Assembly (NCBI GenBank): GCA_002728715.1
Contig: PBVQ01000006.1
Coordinates: 1 to 33,685, forward strand
Direction of reading: 5' to 3'
Length of the DNA: 33,685 nucleotides
DNA from: Dehalococcoidia bacterium
GTDB taxonomy: Bacteria; Chloroflexota; Dehalococcoidia; Lucifugimonadales; Lucifugimonadaceae
Shown one piece after another: positions 16,450 to 24,521 of the stretch. Numbering within the stretch: the stretch's first letter is position 1; each line of letters opens with the position of its first letter. A model generated the notes under the pieces. It had not been told where the DNA came from. It saw only the letters and a program-made list of their open reading frames with translations, and searched no databases. The translations under genes were made by a program, and so were the position numbers.

Positions 16450-17687
16450 TAATTTTTTTTAATGGGTTTTTTGAGTAAACTAAAAACTATTGCTGAAAAT
16501 ATAAGCATTATTGAACCTGATATTAGAACAATTTCATATGAATCCGTTGTATCTTTAATCCATCCTGCTGCAATTGGCATTGTAAACAGAGCAATATTAT
16601 ATATTGGTGCCATTGAACCTCTAATTGTTGCGTAATGTTCTCTACCAAAAAAGTCACCAACCAAAGACCAATTCATTCCAGAACCAATCTCTGATCCACT
16701 AAACAATAATAAAACTAAAAAAATCATCGTTGTTGAATCTGCTTGATTTAAGAAAAATAATGATAATCCAGCAGCGGTATAGCATAAAAAAAGTAGTTTT
16801 GGTCTGCCATATTTATCTCCAAGCCATCCAAACATTATTATTAAAGGGACTGAAAATAGAGCTAGTAATCCAATTAGGTTTGCTGAAGCCTGTTGTGTCT
16901 CTCCCTTCCAAACTAATATTGGTATGAAGTGTAAAAATATTGTTCCATGGACTGCAATTCTAAACATAGTTGCTAAAACTAATAACCAATAAGCTTTCGT
17001 TTTCATTGCATCTTTAGTAGTCCAGTCATCAATAGATAATATTTTAGAATCTTTATCTTTGAAAGTTATTTTTTCTCCATCAGGGTATAGCCCTATAGAC
17101 TCAGGAGATTTTTTGAATATGAAAGATAAAGGCATTATGACTACGATAATCATAATTCCTACAATCATAGATGATTTTTCCCACCCTAGATTCAGTACAG
17201 AAACAGATAATAAAGGTACCAATAAAGCACCACCCAATCTAAAAGCTGCATTATTGATAGACATAGCTATACCTCTTTTTCGGATGAACCACTTATTTAT
17301 CGCTGCCATACTAGCTTGCATAAATGCGGTACTTGAACCTAAAGAAATCACAAATAAATATATTATTAAGAAACTCATGAATGTACTAGCAAATGAAAGA
17401 AGAATATATCCTATACCGGTAACAAAAGTACCAATTAACATTAATCTCTTAACTCCATACTTATCCAATAGCCATCCTGTAATTGGCCCAAGAAGTCCAT
17501 TCTCAGCTCTGGATAATGCGAAAGGTATTGCTGTTTGTGCGGATGACAAACCTAGACTTTGTGAAATAGGAATAAAAAATACGGTAAAACCTTTCCAATG
17601 TACAGAGCCTGCAATTCCATTATTTAATGATGAAGCAGCAACAATATACCATCCATAAAATATTTTATTTCGCTTAATTTTTTTCAT
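16428..17687 (-). CDS. MFS transporter (monocarboxylate/oxalate-formate-antiporter-like)
   Basis: The 419-residue protein has about twelve hydrophobic segments and the MFS motif A in the 2-3 loop (GWLLDKYGVKRLML near residue 66), repeated in the 8-9 loop (GWLGDKYGRPKLLFL). The start NKIFYGWYIVAASSLNNGIA is typical for the MFS subgroup that includes monocarboxylate and oxalate/formate transporters; the real substrate is unknown. The ATG overlaps the stop of the methyltransferase gene (ATGA). The last ~7 codons (GRGDRI and stop) are the antisense of the tRNA-Pro gene, so the natural C-terminus may have been replaced. Confidence 0.88.
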   Translation of the reverse strand: MKKIKRNKIFYGWYIVAASSLNNGIAGSVHWKGFTVFFIPISQSLGLSSAQTAIPFALSRAENGLLGPITGWLLDKYGVKRLMLIGTFVTGIGYILLSFASTFMSFLIIYLFVISLGSSTAFMQASMAAINKWFIRKRGIAMSINNAAFRLGGALLVPLLSVSVLNLGWEKSSMIVGIMIIVVIMPLSFIFKKSPESIGLYPDGEKITFKDKDSKILSIDDWTTKDAMKTKAYWLLVLATMFRIAVHGTIFLHFIPILVWKGETQQASANLIGLLALFSVPLIIMFGWLGDKYGRPKLLFLCYTAAGLSLFFLNQADSTTMIFLVLLLFSGSEIGSGMNWSLVGDFFGREHYATIRGSMAPIYNIALFTMPIAAGWIKDTTDSYEIVLISGSIMLIFSAIVFSLLKKPIKKNYGRGDRI

Positions 17688-18178
17688 GATTGGTGAGTTT
17701 TTAATAATCTGTCATACATCGCGATATTGACAGTCATTCCTAGGTTAAGCGACACAGTAGTTGGTATACTTACAATTGAACTACATTTTTTTAGTAATTT
17801 TTCGTTAATTGATCCATTTTCGGGTCCAAATATATAACATCCTCTCTCAGGATGATGAAATTTTCTTAGGTCGATTGATTTAGGATCTAATTCCACTCCA
17901 ATAATCTCACAATCAGTAGGAACTATATCTAAAATGTTACTAGTTGTGATTACAGGTATATGCCTATAAGTTTTACCAGGATCTGTTAGTAGTTTTTTTA
18001 TGTTAATATTTTTACTTGGGTTTTCTAAAATAATCATTCTTACATCAAAGCATAATGCAGCTCTAAGGGCATGACCTATGTTAACACCATCCTGAGGGTT
18101 TGTTAATCCAATACATGCAAAACCTCTTCTATTCAGTGTTGATTTTCTAGAAATATATCTATTAAGTTTTTTTTTCAT
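17684..18178 (-). CDS. RNA 2'-O-methyltransferase, SPOUT/TrmH (SpoU) family
   Basis: The 164-residue protein is a single SPOUT domain. Motif 1 is NPQDGVNIGHALRAA, motif 2 is CYIFGPENGSIN (the S-adenosylmethionine-binding knot), and motif 3 is SIPTTVSLNLGMTVNIAMYD. It lacks the N-terminal substrate-binding domain of RlmB, so it is closer in size to TrmL-like tRNA methyltransferases. The target nucleotide cannot be decided from sequence. It overlaps the amidase gene by 17 bases and the MFS gene by 4 bases, so the three form one transcription unit. Confidence 0.88.
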   Translation of the reverse strand: MKKKLNRYISRKSTLNRRGFACIGLTNPQDGVNIGHALRAALCFDVRMIILENPSKNINIKKLLTDPGKTYRHIPVITTSNILDIVPTDCEIIGVELDPKSIDLRKFHHPERGCYIFGPENGSINEKLLKKCSSIVSIPTTVSLNLGMTVNIAMYDRLLKTHQS

Positions 18179-19502
18179 TCTCAGTTATTAGTTTTTCGAA
18201 GAATTTTGCTATATTAAGAATATTTATATCTGAATTTTTTTTTCCAGAAATCATAATTCCCATAGGTAAACTATTATTATCTTTCCCCATTGGTATAGTA
18301 ATAGATGGTTGGCCTGTAAGATTAAATATACTTGTAAATTCAGCAATAATATTATTTTTATTTTTAGTATTAGTTGGGTCTGATTCATCAATAGTAGGAG
18401 TTTGAATTGGAATTGTAGGACAAATAATTGCATCAAATTTGCTCAAAATTGATTCCATTTTCTTAGTAAAGGTTTTCTTCTTCATTTTTGCATTTTTTAG
18501 ATCTTTAATTGAAATATTTTTCCCGTTTTCCAGTCTATTTAATATATATTTGCTAACTTTTTTTTCTTCATATTTTTCCTTATGATTATTATAAGCTTCA
18601 GCTAATAATATACTTAAGGTAATTTTTCTTCCTTGATCTAGCCAAGGCATATCAAGATATTCTATATCAATATCTGATTTGCTTAGAATATCAACAAAAT
18701 TATCAAAATTATCTTTTACGCACTCGGATGTTATTTCTTTAAATCTTTTGTTGATAGGAATTACAATTTTTAATTTTTTTTGAAAGCTTAAGTTATTTTT
18801 TTTTAGTTTTAAAATTTTTTCAAAGAAAATTTTATTATCATCAACATTATTGGTGATAATTCCTAAATGATCTAATGATTCAGAAAGAGTTTTTACACCA
18901 ATTAAGCTTAATTTCCCAAATGAAGGCTTGAAGCCTACGGCTCCGCACATTGCTGAAGGAATTCTTACAGATCCTCCAGTATCTGTTCCTATTGATATAG
19001 GAGTCATGCCTGTAACTGTTGAAACCACTGAGCCAGAACTAGAACCTCCAGGGATATACTTAATGTCTATAGGATTCTTAATATTACCTAAAGAAGGGTT
19101 ATGCCCTGTTATTCCAAAAGCGATCTCAACTAAATTCTGTTTGCCTATAGGTATCATTTCAAGATCTAATATTTTTTTTACTATTTCGGCGTGTTCATTT
19201 GAAAAACATTTATAATTTTTAATTCCTTGAGAAGTATTTTTATCCTTATAGTTAATTAAATCTTTTAGGCCGATTGGAATACCAAAAAGAATATTTGCAT
19301 TTTTATTATTTTTATTTTTATCTAATTTTTTTGCTATATCATATGAGTCCTTATCCCAAACCTCAATCCAAGAATTAGTAATTTCCCCATATTTTTTTAT
19401 TCTTTCAAAACATTGATCTAAAATTCTAGTTACTGTGATATCGCTGTTACTAAGTAATTTATTTAATAACCTTATGCTTTCTTTGGTATAAATTAATTTC
19501 AT
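18162..19502 (-). CDS. Amidase-signature family protein (not GatA)
   Basis: The 446-residue protein has the amidase-signature catalytic set: Lys in IPIGLKDLIN near residue 76, the Gly/Ser block GGSSSGSVVSTVTGMTPISI, and the nucleophile region GTDTGGSVRIPSAMCGAVGFKPSFG (the cis-Ser and catalytic Ser). GatA normally has Q-P-A-S where this protein has I-P-S-A. A true GatA is present at 22517-23971, so this is more likely a small-molecule amidase. It is very Lys/Asn/Ile-rich, in line with the low GC. Substrate unknown. Confidence 0.87.
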   Translation of the reverse strand: MKLIYTKESIRLLNKLLSNSDITVTRILDQCFERIKKYGEITNSWIEVWDKDSYDIAKKLDKNKNNKNANILFGIPIGLKDLINYKDKNTSQGIKNYKCFSNEHAEIVKKILDLEMIPIGKQNLVEIAFGITGHNPSLGNIKNPIDIKYIPGGSSSGSVVSTVTGMTPISIGTDTGGSVRIPSAMCGAVGFKPSFGKLSLIGVKTLSESLDHLGIITNNVDDNKIFFEKILKLKKNNLSFQKKLKIVIPINKRFKEITSECVKDNFDNFVDILSKSDIDIEYLDMPWLDQGRKITLSILLAEAYNNHKEKYEEKKVSKYILNRLENGKNISIKDLKNAKMKKKTFTKKMESILSKFDAIICPTIPIQTPTIDESDPTNTKNKNNIIAEFTSIFNLTGQPSITIPMGKDNNSLPMGIMISGKKNSDINILNIAKFFEKLITENEKKT

Positions 19503-19596
19503 AATATTTTTTTATTCATTTGTGTATAAAAATCTAAGTTTATTTTTAAGTAAAATCTAGTATCATTATAAACATAAATAAAATTAGGAGTATTCA

Positions 19597-19791
19597 ATGA
19601 CAACATACACTTGCTCAGTTGGCTGTGGAATGTCAATAAATGGCTTAACATGTGCAGCTTGCGGTAAGGCTTTAGTTCCAGATGTAATTACCAAAGATGA
19701 TGGTAGTACAGTAAATATTTCTACATGCCCTGATGGATGTGGAAAGATTAAGTCTCCAATGTGCTGTGGTAGTGACATGGTTCACTCATAA
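19597..19791 (+). CDS. Small cysteine-rich (zinc-ribbon-like) protein of unknown function
   Basis: This 64-residue protein is preceded by a good TAGGAG seven bases before the ATG. It has eight Cys at residues 6, 10, 19, 22, 44, 48, 56 and 57. The two halves look related: TCSVGCGMSINGLTCAACGK and TCPDGCGKIKSPMCCGSDM each start with TC-x2-GCG and end with a Cys pair plus Gly. Two zinc or metal sites are plausible, but this is inference. There is no signal peptide. It is monocistronic, between the divergent amidase unit and argS. I do not recognise the family. Confidence 0.75.
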   Translation: MTTYTCSVGCGMSINGLTCAACGKALVPDVITKDDGSTVNISTCPDGCGKIKSPMCCGSDMVHS

Positions 19792-19858
19792 AAATTTGAA
19801 CTAAATTAGTTTATTAGTGTTTATTCATTCTGTATGTGGGTAAACTATTTTGTACTTA

Positions 19859-21514
19859 ATGAAGATAAAAAAAATAATATCTAGGTTATTAGTTGAATCA
19901 ATAACCAAATCACAATCTCTTGGACATATCCCAAGACTTGATAATTTTGATGTAATTATTGATAGACCTAAGATTTCTGATCATGGAGATTTCAGTACAA
20001 ATATACCTCTAGTTTTATCAAAAGCATGTAAAATGTCTCCAAAAATAATTTCTGAAATATTAATTAAAAATATTAATTCGAATCATTCGATAGATAAAAT
20101 AGAGTTTGCACATCCCGGTTTCATAAATTTTTTTATTACGAAGAATTATTTTTATCAAGAATTAGAAAAAATTCAAAATGATGGCCTAGATTATTTTAGG
20201 AATAACTATGGGCAAAAACAAAAAATCCAACTTGAATTTGTTAGTGTGAATCCTACAGGACCGCTGCATGTTGGACATGCAAGAGGGGCTGTAATTGGTA
20301 GTTCTTTATACAATATTCTAAAATTATCTAATTATAATGTTGAGAGAGAATATTATATAAATGATGCTGGTAATCAAATGAGATTATTCAACGATTCACT
20401 TATTGAAAGAGCCAGAGAAACCCTTGATGAAAATTATCAAGCTAAAGAAATTAGTTATGCCGGTGAGTATGTAACTGAATTAGTAAAAAAAATTATAATT
20501 AAGTATGAAATTAATAATAAAAATATCGAAAAAATCACATCTATTGCTCTATCAACCACGATTTCTGCCATCAAGGATACATTAGAAAAATTGAATGTTA
20601 AATTTGATTCATGGTTCAATGAAAGCACATTACTGGAATCTGATTTTTTTCAAAAAATTGTCGAAAAGTTAACAAGTGAAGATTTAGTTTATTTTCAGGA
20701 TGGAGCAAAATGGTTCAAGGGTAGTAATCTTGGATTAGATGAAGATATTGTTTTAATCAGAAGTGAAGATGGGGGTCCAACTTATTTTGGAACAGATTTA
20801 GCTTATCACTATAACAAGTTCTTAGTTAGAAAATTTGATAAAGTTATAAATATATGGGGTGCAGATCATCATTCACATGTCGCCAGAATTTACAGTATCT
20901 TAAGAGCATTTAAAATTGATGATAACAAACTCGAGGTTATCTTAAATCAAATCGTTAACTTTAAAAATGATGGTGACACCTTAAAATTTAGTAAAAGGAA
21001 TAATGTTCTTGTAACTATTGATGAATTAATTGAAGAAGTAGGAGTTGACGCCTGTAGATTTATTTTTCTAAGCCGTTCACCAGACACTCAGATGGATTTT
21101 GATCTTAAGCTTGCCAAGGTTCAATCATCAGAAAACCCTGTTTATTATGTTCAGTATGCATACGCTAGGATGTGTTCAATAAAAAAAACCGCCGAAAATA
21201 AAAAAATTGATTTCTCTAATTCGGACTTAAGTTTACTTATTCATGATGATGAAATAAATCTTATAAAAAAAATTGTTCAACTTCCAGAGGTGATTCTTAA
21301 GTGTTGTCAGTTGAGGCAAACTCACCATATTACAAACTTCTCTATTGAATTTGCTAAGTTGTTACAAAAATTTTATGAGTCTTGTAGAGTTATTTCTGAA
21401 AATGAAGAAGATAAAGATTTAACTGCATCAAGGTTAAGATTAGTTGAAATTTCAAGATATGTTTTAGGGTACACTTTGGATATAATGGGTATGAGTAAAC
21501 CAGATAAAATGTGA
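19859..21514 (+). CDS. argS: Arginyl-tRNA synthetase
   Basis: This enzyme charges tRNA-Arg. The 551-residue protein has the N-terminal Add-1 domain (IIDRPKISDHGDFSTNIPLV), the class I HIGH motif as GPLHVGHARGA near residues 130-140, the GADHHSHVARI block, the KMSK equivalent KFSKRNN, and the C-terminal anticodon-binding DALR-type domain with YAYARMCSI. ATG at 19859 is chosen; an in-frame TTG at 19850 would add MYL. Neither has a strong Shine-Dalgarno. The stop is directly adjacent to the stop of the convergent carbonic-anhydrase-like gene. Confidence 0.95.
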   Translation: MKIKKIISRLLVESITKSQSLGHIPRLDNFDVIIDRPKISDHGDFSTNIPLVLSKACKMSPKIISEILIKNINSNHSIDKIEFAHPGFINFFITKNYFYQELEKIQNDGLDYFRNNYGQKQKIQLEFVSVNPTGPLHVGHARGAVIGSSLYNILKLSNYNVEREYYINDAGNQMRLFNDSLIERARETLDENYQAKEISYAGEYVTELVKKIIIKYEINNKNIEKITSIALSTTISAIKDTLEKLNVKFDSWFNESTLLESDFFQKIVEKLTSEDLVYFQDGAKWFKGSNLGLDEDIVLIRSEDGGPTYFGTDLAYHYNKFLVRKFDKVINIWGADHHSHVARIYSILRAFKIDDNKLEVILNQIVNFKNDGDTLKFSKRNNVLVTIDELIEEVGVDACRFIFLSRSPDTQMDFDLKLAKVQSSENPVYYVQYAYARMCSIKKTAENKKIDFSNSDLSLLIHDDEINLIKKIVQLPEVILKCCQLRQTHHITNFSIEFAKLLQKFYESCRVISENEEDKDLTASRLRLVEISRYVLGYTLDIMGMSKPDKM

Positions 21515-22033
21515 TTATTTATTAATGTTTAATCCAGATTCGGTATAAAGTGCTATACGCTTAATATATGATTGTGTAGCTGCATTAATCATAAAAATGT
21601 GTTTTTCATTTACTCGACCAATTTTTTTTCCAGGGACTCCTCTTATCAATGAATTTGGTTCAAAAATTGTATTATTAGTAATAACACTTCCAGATGCAAC
21701 AAGAGAATTTTCTCCTACAGATGCATCATTGTTTACAACGCATCCATTACCAAGTAGAGTGTTTTTACCTATAAATTTTGCATGACAAATTACACCGTGA
21801 CCTATAGTGATAAAACTTTGAATTTCTGCATCTCCATCTGAGTGTATAACGGAATTATCTTGAATATTTGTTCCTTCTCCAATCGTTATTTTTCCAGAGT
21901 CAGCTCTAATTATTACCCCAGGCCAAATACTAACATTTTTACCAATTTCTACGTCACCTACTATGTATGTATTTTCCGCAATAAATGCAGATTTATGTAT
22001 TATGGGAGATTTATTATTTAATTTTCTAATCAA
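21515..22033 (-). CDS. Gamma-carbonic-anhydrase-like hexapeptide-repeat protein
   Basis: The 172-residue protein is a left-handed beta-helix of hexapeptide repeats (VGDVEIGKNVSIWPGVIIRA and following). It keeps the gamma-class residues: R43 and D45 in RAD, Q58 and D59 in NIQD, and three candidate zinc histidines H64, H79 and H84 (VIHSD, IGHGVICHA). It resembles YrdA/PaaY-type proteins. Activity as carbonic anhydrase is not certain, since many homologues have weak or no activity. The start is TTG at 22033. It is the last gene of the gatC-gatA unit. Confidence 0.88.
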   Translation of the reverse strand: MIRKLNNKSPIIHKSAFIAENTYIVGDVEIGKNVSIWPGVIIRADSGKITIGEGTNIQDNSVIHSDGDAEIQSFITIGHGVICHAKFIGKNTLLGNGCVVNNDASVGENSLVASGSVITNNTIFEPNSLIRGVPGKKIGRVNEKHIFMINAATQSYIKRIALYTESGLNINK

Positions 22034-22035
22034 AA

Positions 22036-22524
22036 TTATTTTTCTTTCTTAGGGAGTCTATCAAATGATAGATCTAAATAAATTGTTGTTGGAGAAGATA
22101 ACTTTTCAGAAAATTTCCAACTTTCATTTGCTTTGACACTATCACCATCTTTATCACCAATATAGAAGTTTACTTCACTTTTTTTCTCATCATCAAGACT
22201 AACAGGACCTAAAATTATATGCATATATTTTCCTGACAAAGTTTTCGCTGTTGGAGAGCCTCCATGAACTATTTCTCCAAAAATATCTATATTTTCTGGT
22301 CCAGGCTCATAATTCAAACAGAAGAATATAATTTTAGATTTACAGACAGTAAAGTTTCCTTCAAAAATCATTGGCATCGGAGGGGGGCCTGATATGGGTA
22401 TGAAATCTTCTCTGTCATAAATTTTTCTCGAATCATTTTCACAGCTAATTAATAAAAAAAATAACAGCAAAGTCATAGAGAATAATATAAATAAATTTTT
22501 TGTTTTATAAAAATATTTAGTCAT
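22036..22524 (-). CDS. Small lipoprotein of unknown function
   Basis: With ATG at 22524 the product is 162 residues. It has a lipoprotein signal peptide: basic MTKYFYKTK, a strongly hydrophobic stretch, and lipobox LISC. The mature part is a predicted beta-rich domain with two Cys (TVCKSKIIFFCLNYEPGPEN), a GSPTAKTLSGKYMHIILGP block and a likely C-terminal beta strand region (TTIYLDLSFDRLPKKEK). I do not recognise the family. An upstream TTG at 22530 would add two residues. The start overlaps the gatA stop by eight bases. Confidence 0.75.
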   Translation of the reverse strand: MTKYFYKTKNLFILFSMTLLLFFLLISCENDSRKIYDREDFIPISGPPPMPMIFEGNFTVCKSKIIFFCLNYEPGPENIDIFGEIVHGGSPTAKTLSGKYMHIILGPVSLDDEKKSEVNFYIGDKDGDSVKANESWKFSEKLSSPTTIYLDLSFDRLPKKEK

Positions 22525-23971
22525 TTTCAAAAGTATTTAATTTATTCCACTGGGCAGTTTTTTCAAAATTATAAGCTATTTGTAGAATTTTTTTGTCTCC
22601 AAATTGAGGCCCCATAAATTGTAATCCTATTGGTAGGTTGTTACTCATACCGGAAGGGACAGATATAGCAGGAAGCCCAGCAATATTTGCAGGAATGGTA
22701 CAAATATCACTCATGTACATACTCAGAGGATCGTTATTTTTTGATTCAAGCTCAAATGCCAATATCGGAGAAGTTGGTGTGACTAGGGCATCAAATTTTT
22801 TAAAAGCTTCATTAAACTCATTTATAATTAAAGTTCTTACTTGTTGAGCTTTTTTGTAATATGCATCATAGTATCCTGATGACAAAGCATATGTTCCAAT
22901 CAAAATTCTCCTCTTTACTTCTTCACCAAATCCACTACCTCTTACCTCCCTAATATATTCTGTTGAATTTTTTGCATTTTTTGTGCTAATTCCATATTTT
23001 ACCCCATCAAATCTAGATAAATTGGCTGAGGCTTCTGACGGAGCAATTATATAATATACGGCTAATGCATATTCTGTAAGTGGCAAAGAAATCTCTTCGA
23101 TACTAGCACCTAAATTACTTAATATGCTTAGTGACTCCATAAAGTTATTCTTGACAGAAGAGTCAACATTTTCTGTAATATATTCTTTTGGAACTGCCAG
23201 TTTCATATTTTTTATATCTTTATGTATGTCTTCAGTGAAATTTTCGTATGGCGATGTAACAGAAGTTGAATCAAATGAATCTTTTTTTGCGATAATATTT
23301 AATAAGTTACCACAATCTTCAACCGATCTTGCTATCGGTCCAATTTGATCCAAAGAACTACCAAAAGCTATTAGTCCATATCTGCTTACTAGACCGTATG
23401 TTGGTTTCATACCGACAACACCGCACAAAGAAGCAGGTTGCCTTATACTACCTCCTGTGTCTGAGCCTAATGCAAGGTAACATTCACCCGCAGCTACTGC
23501 TGAAGCAGCACCTCCAGAGCTACCTCCAGGAACCTTGTTGGTATCCCATGGATTTAGGACAGGTCCGTATGAAGAAGTTTCATTAGATGATCCCATAGCA
23601 AACTCATCCATATTCCCTTTTCCTAAAATTACTGCTCCTGCATTTTTCAGATGTTTTACTACAGTGGCATCAAATGGAGGTATATAGTCCTTTAAAATTT
23701 TTGATGCAGCTGTGGTTTTTATATTTTTTGTTGAAATATTATCCTTTACCATAACTGGTATCCCAGTTAGAGGAGTTATATCAGAACTTTTTTCACTAAA
23801 TTTTTTATCAGCTTCTATAGAAGACTTTAGAGCTGATTCTTCACAAGTTGTTATGTATGAGTTTAGTTTTGATTTTTTAATTCTCTCCAAAATCATTTTA
23901 GTAACTTCATATGAGGATATTTCTTCGTTTATAAGTTTATTATTTAAATCTTTTGCAGTTATGAGATCCAT
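22517..23971 (-). CDS. gatA: Aspartyl/glutamyl-tRNA(Asn/Gln) amidotransferase subunit A
   Basis: GatA releases ammonia from glutamine for the transamidation of misacylated tRNA. The 484-residue protein has the amidase-signature triad: Lys in PVMVKDNIST, the Gly/Ser block GGSSGGAASAVAAGECYLAL, and GSDTGGSIRQPASLCGVVGM with the cis-Ser and nucleophile Ser. The Q-P-A-S version, the DEFAMGSSNE motif and FGEEVKRRILIGTYALSSGYYDAYYKKAQ are typical of GatA. Its Shine-Dalgarno AAGGA lies in the 13-base gap after gatC. gatB is not in the window. Confidence 0.95.
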   Translation of the reverse strand: MDLITAKDLNNKLINEEISSYEVTKMILERIKKSKLNSYITTCEESALKSSIEADKKFSEKSSDITPLTGIPVMVKDNISTKNIKTTAASKILKDYIPPFDATVVKHLKNAGAVILGKGNMDEFAMGSSNETSSYGPVLNPWDTNKVPGGSSGGAASAVAAGECYLALGSDTGGSIRQPASLCGVVGMKPTYGLVSRYGLIAFGSSLDQIGPIARSVEDCGNLLNIIAKKDSFDSTSVTSPYENFTEDIHKDIKNMKLAVPKEYITENVDSSVKNNFMESLSILSNLGASIEEISLPLTEYALAVYYIIAPSEASANLSRFDGVKYGISTKNAKNSTEYIREVRGSGFGEEVKRRILIGTYALSSGYYDAYYKKAQQVRTLIINEFNEAFKKFDALVTPTSPILAFELESKNNDPLSMYMSDICTIPANIAGLPAISVPSGMSNNLPIGLQFMGPQFGDKKILQIAYNFEKTAQWNKLNTFEND

Positions 23972-23984
23972 TTAGAGATATCCT

Positions 23985-24275
23985 TTACTCAAGTACGGGT
24001 GGAACTTTTATGAATTCTCCAGAGGTTTGAGGAGCATTATTTATGACTTTTTCCGTTTTTAATGGGGGGTGAACTTCATCTTCTCTCATGACGGATTGTG
24101 CCTTTGTAGTATGGCCTGTTAATTCCACATTTTTTGTGTCTAATTTATTTAAAAGAGTGAAATATCTAATAATATCACTTAATTCTTTTTGTAATTTACT
24201 GATTTCTTCATCAGTTAGTTCCAGATATGAAAGTTCACTAATTTTTAGTATTTCTTCTCTAGTAAGGTCATCCAT
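23985..24275 (-). CDS. gatC: Aspartyl/glutamyl-tRNA(Asn/Gln) amidotransferase subunit C
   Basis: GatC is the small structural subunit that stabilises GatA-GatB. The 96-residue protein has the standard start LTREEILKISELSYLELTDE, the helix LQKELSDIIRYFTLLNKLDT and the C-terminal REDEVHPPLKTEKVINNAPQ segment, which matches the family's R-x-D-x-V block. It is the first gene of the unit, followed by gatA. No strong Shine-Dalgarno is visible before the ATG. Confidence 0.93.
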   Translation of the reverse strand: MDDLTREEILKISELSYLELTDEEISKLQKELSDIIRYFTLLNKLDTKNVELTGHTTKAQSVMREDEVHPPLKTEKVINNAPQTSGEFIKVPPVLE

Positions 24276-24325
24276 TTTACGTATTCACTTATGATTTTTA
24301 ATAATAATATTATTAATCATATTAG

Positions 24326-24331
24326 ATTATA
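24326..24331 (-). promoter_or_regulatory. Possible -10 element of the gatC unit
   Basis: TATAAT on the - strand about 50 bases before the gatC start. No good -35 element is present at 16-18 bases, and the surroundings are extremely AT-rich, so chance occurrence is a real possibility. Confidence 0.3.
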
Positions 24332-24387
24332 AAAAATATGGAAACCAAAAATGCTTATTAAATTTTACATTGGTTAGGATTTCAATA

Positions 24388-24417
24388 TTGACAATACATG
24401 CCTTTTATAACTAGAAT
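24388..24417 (+). promoter_or_regulatory. Promoter upstream of pyrG
   Basis: TTGACA (24388-24393) and TAGAAT (24412-24417) with an 18-base spacer. The expected transcription start near 24424 gives a ~98-base leader. That leader has a short hairpin (GTTAT/ATAAC at 24432-24445) and an AT-rich inverted repeat (ATAAGT 24458-24463 with ACTTAT 24481-24486), then CCCCC and a GGAG Shine-Dalgarno at 24514-24517. Confidence 0.6.
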
Positions 24418-24521
24418 AAAATTCCGTATAGGTTATTTTTATAACTTGTTCGGGATGATAAGTTTACCATAAATTTTTATACTTATTTACCCCCAGATAT
24501 TGATATATACGATGGAGAATT

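Noticed and set aside
17059-17658. 199-codon frame on the + strand inside the MFS gene
   Set aside because: No homology that I recognise and it is fully antisense to a well-supported transporter.
18162-19502. Second gatA
   Set aside because: It differs from GatA in the Q-P-A-S region and in the DEFAMGSS block, and a typical GatA is encoded next to gatC at 22517-23971.
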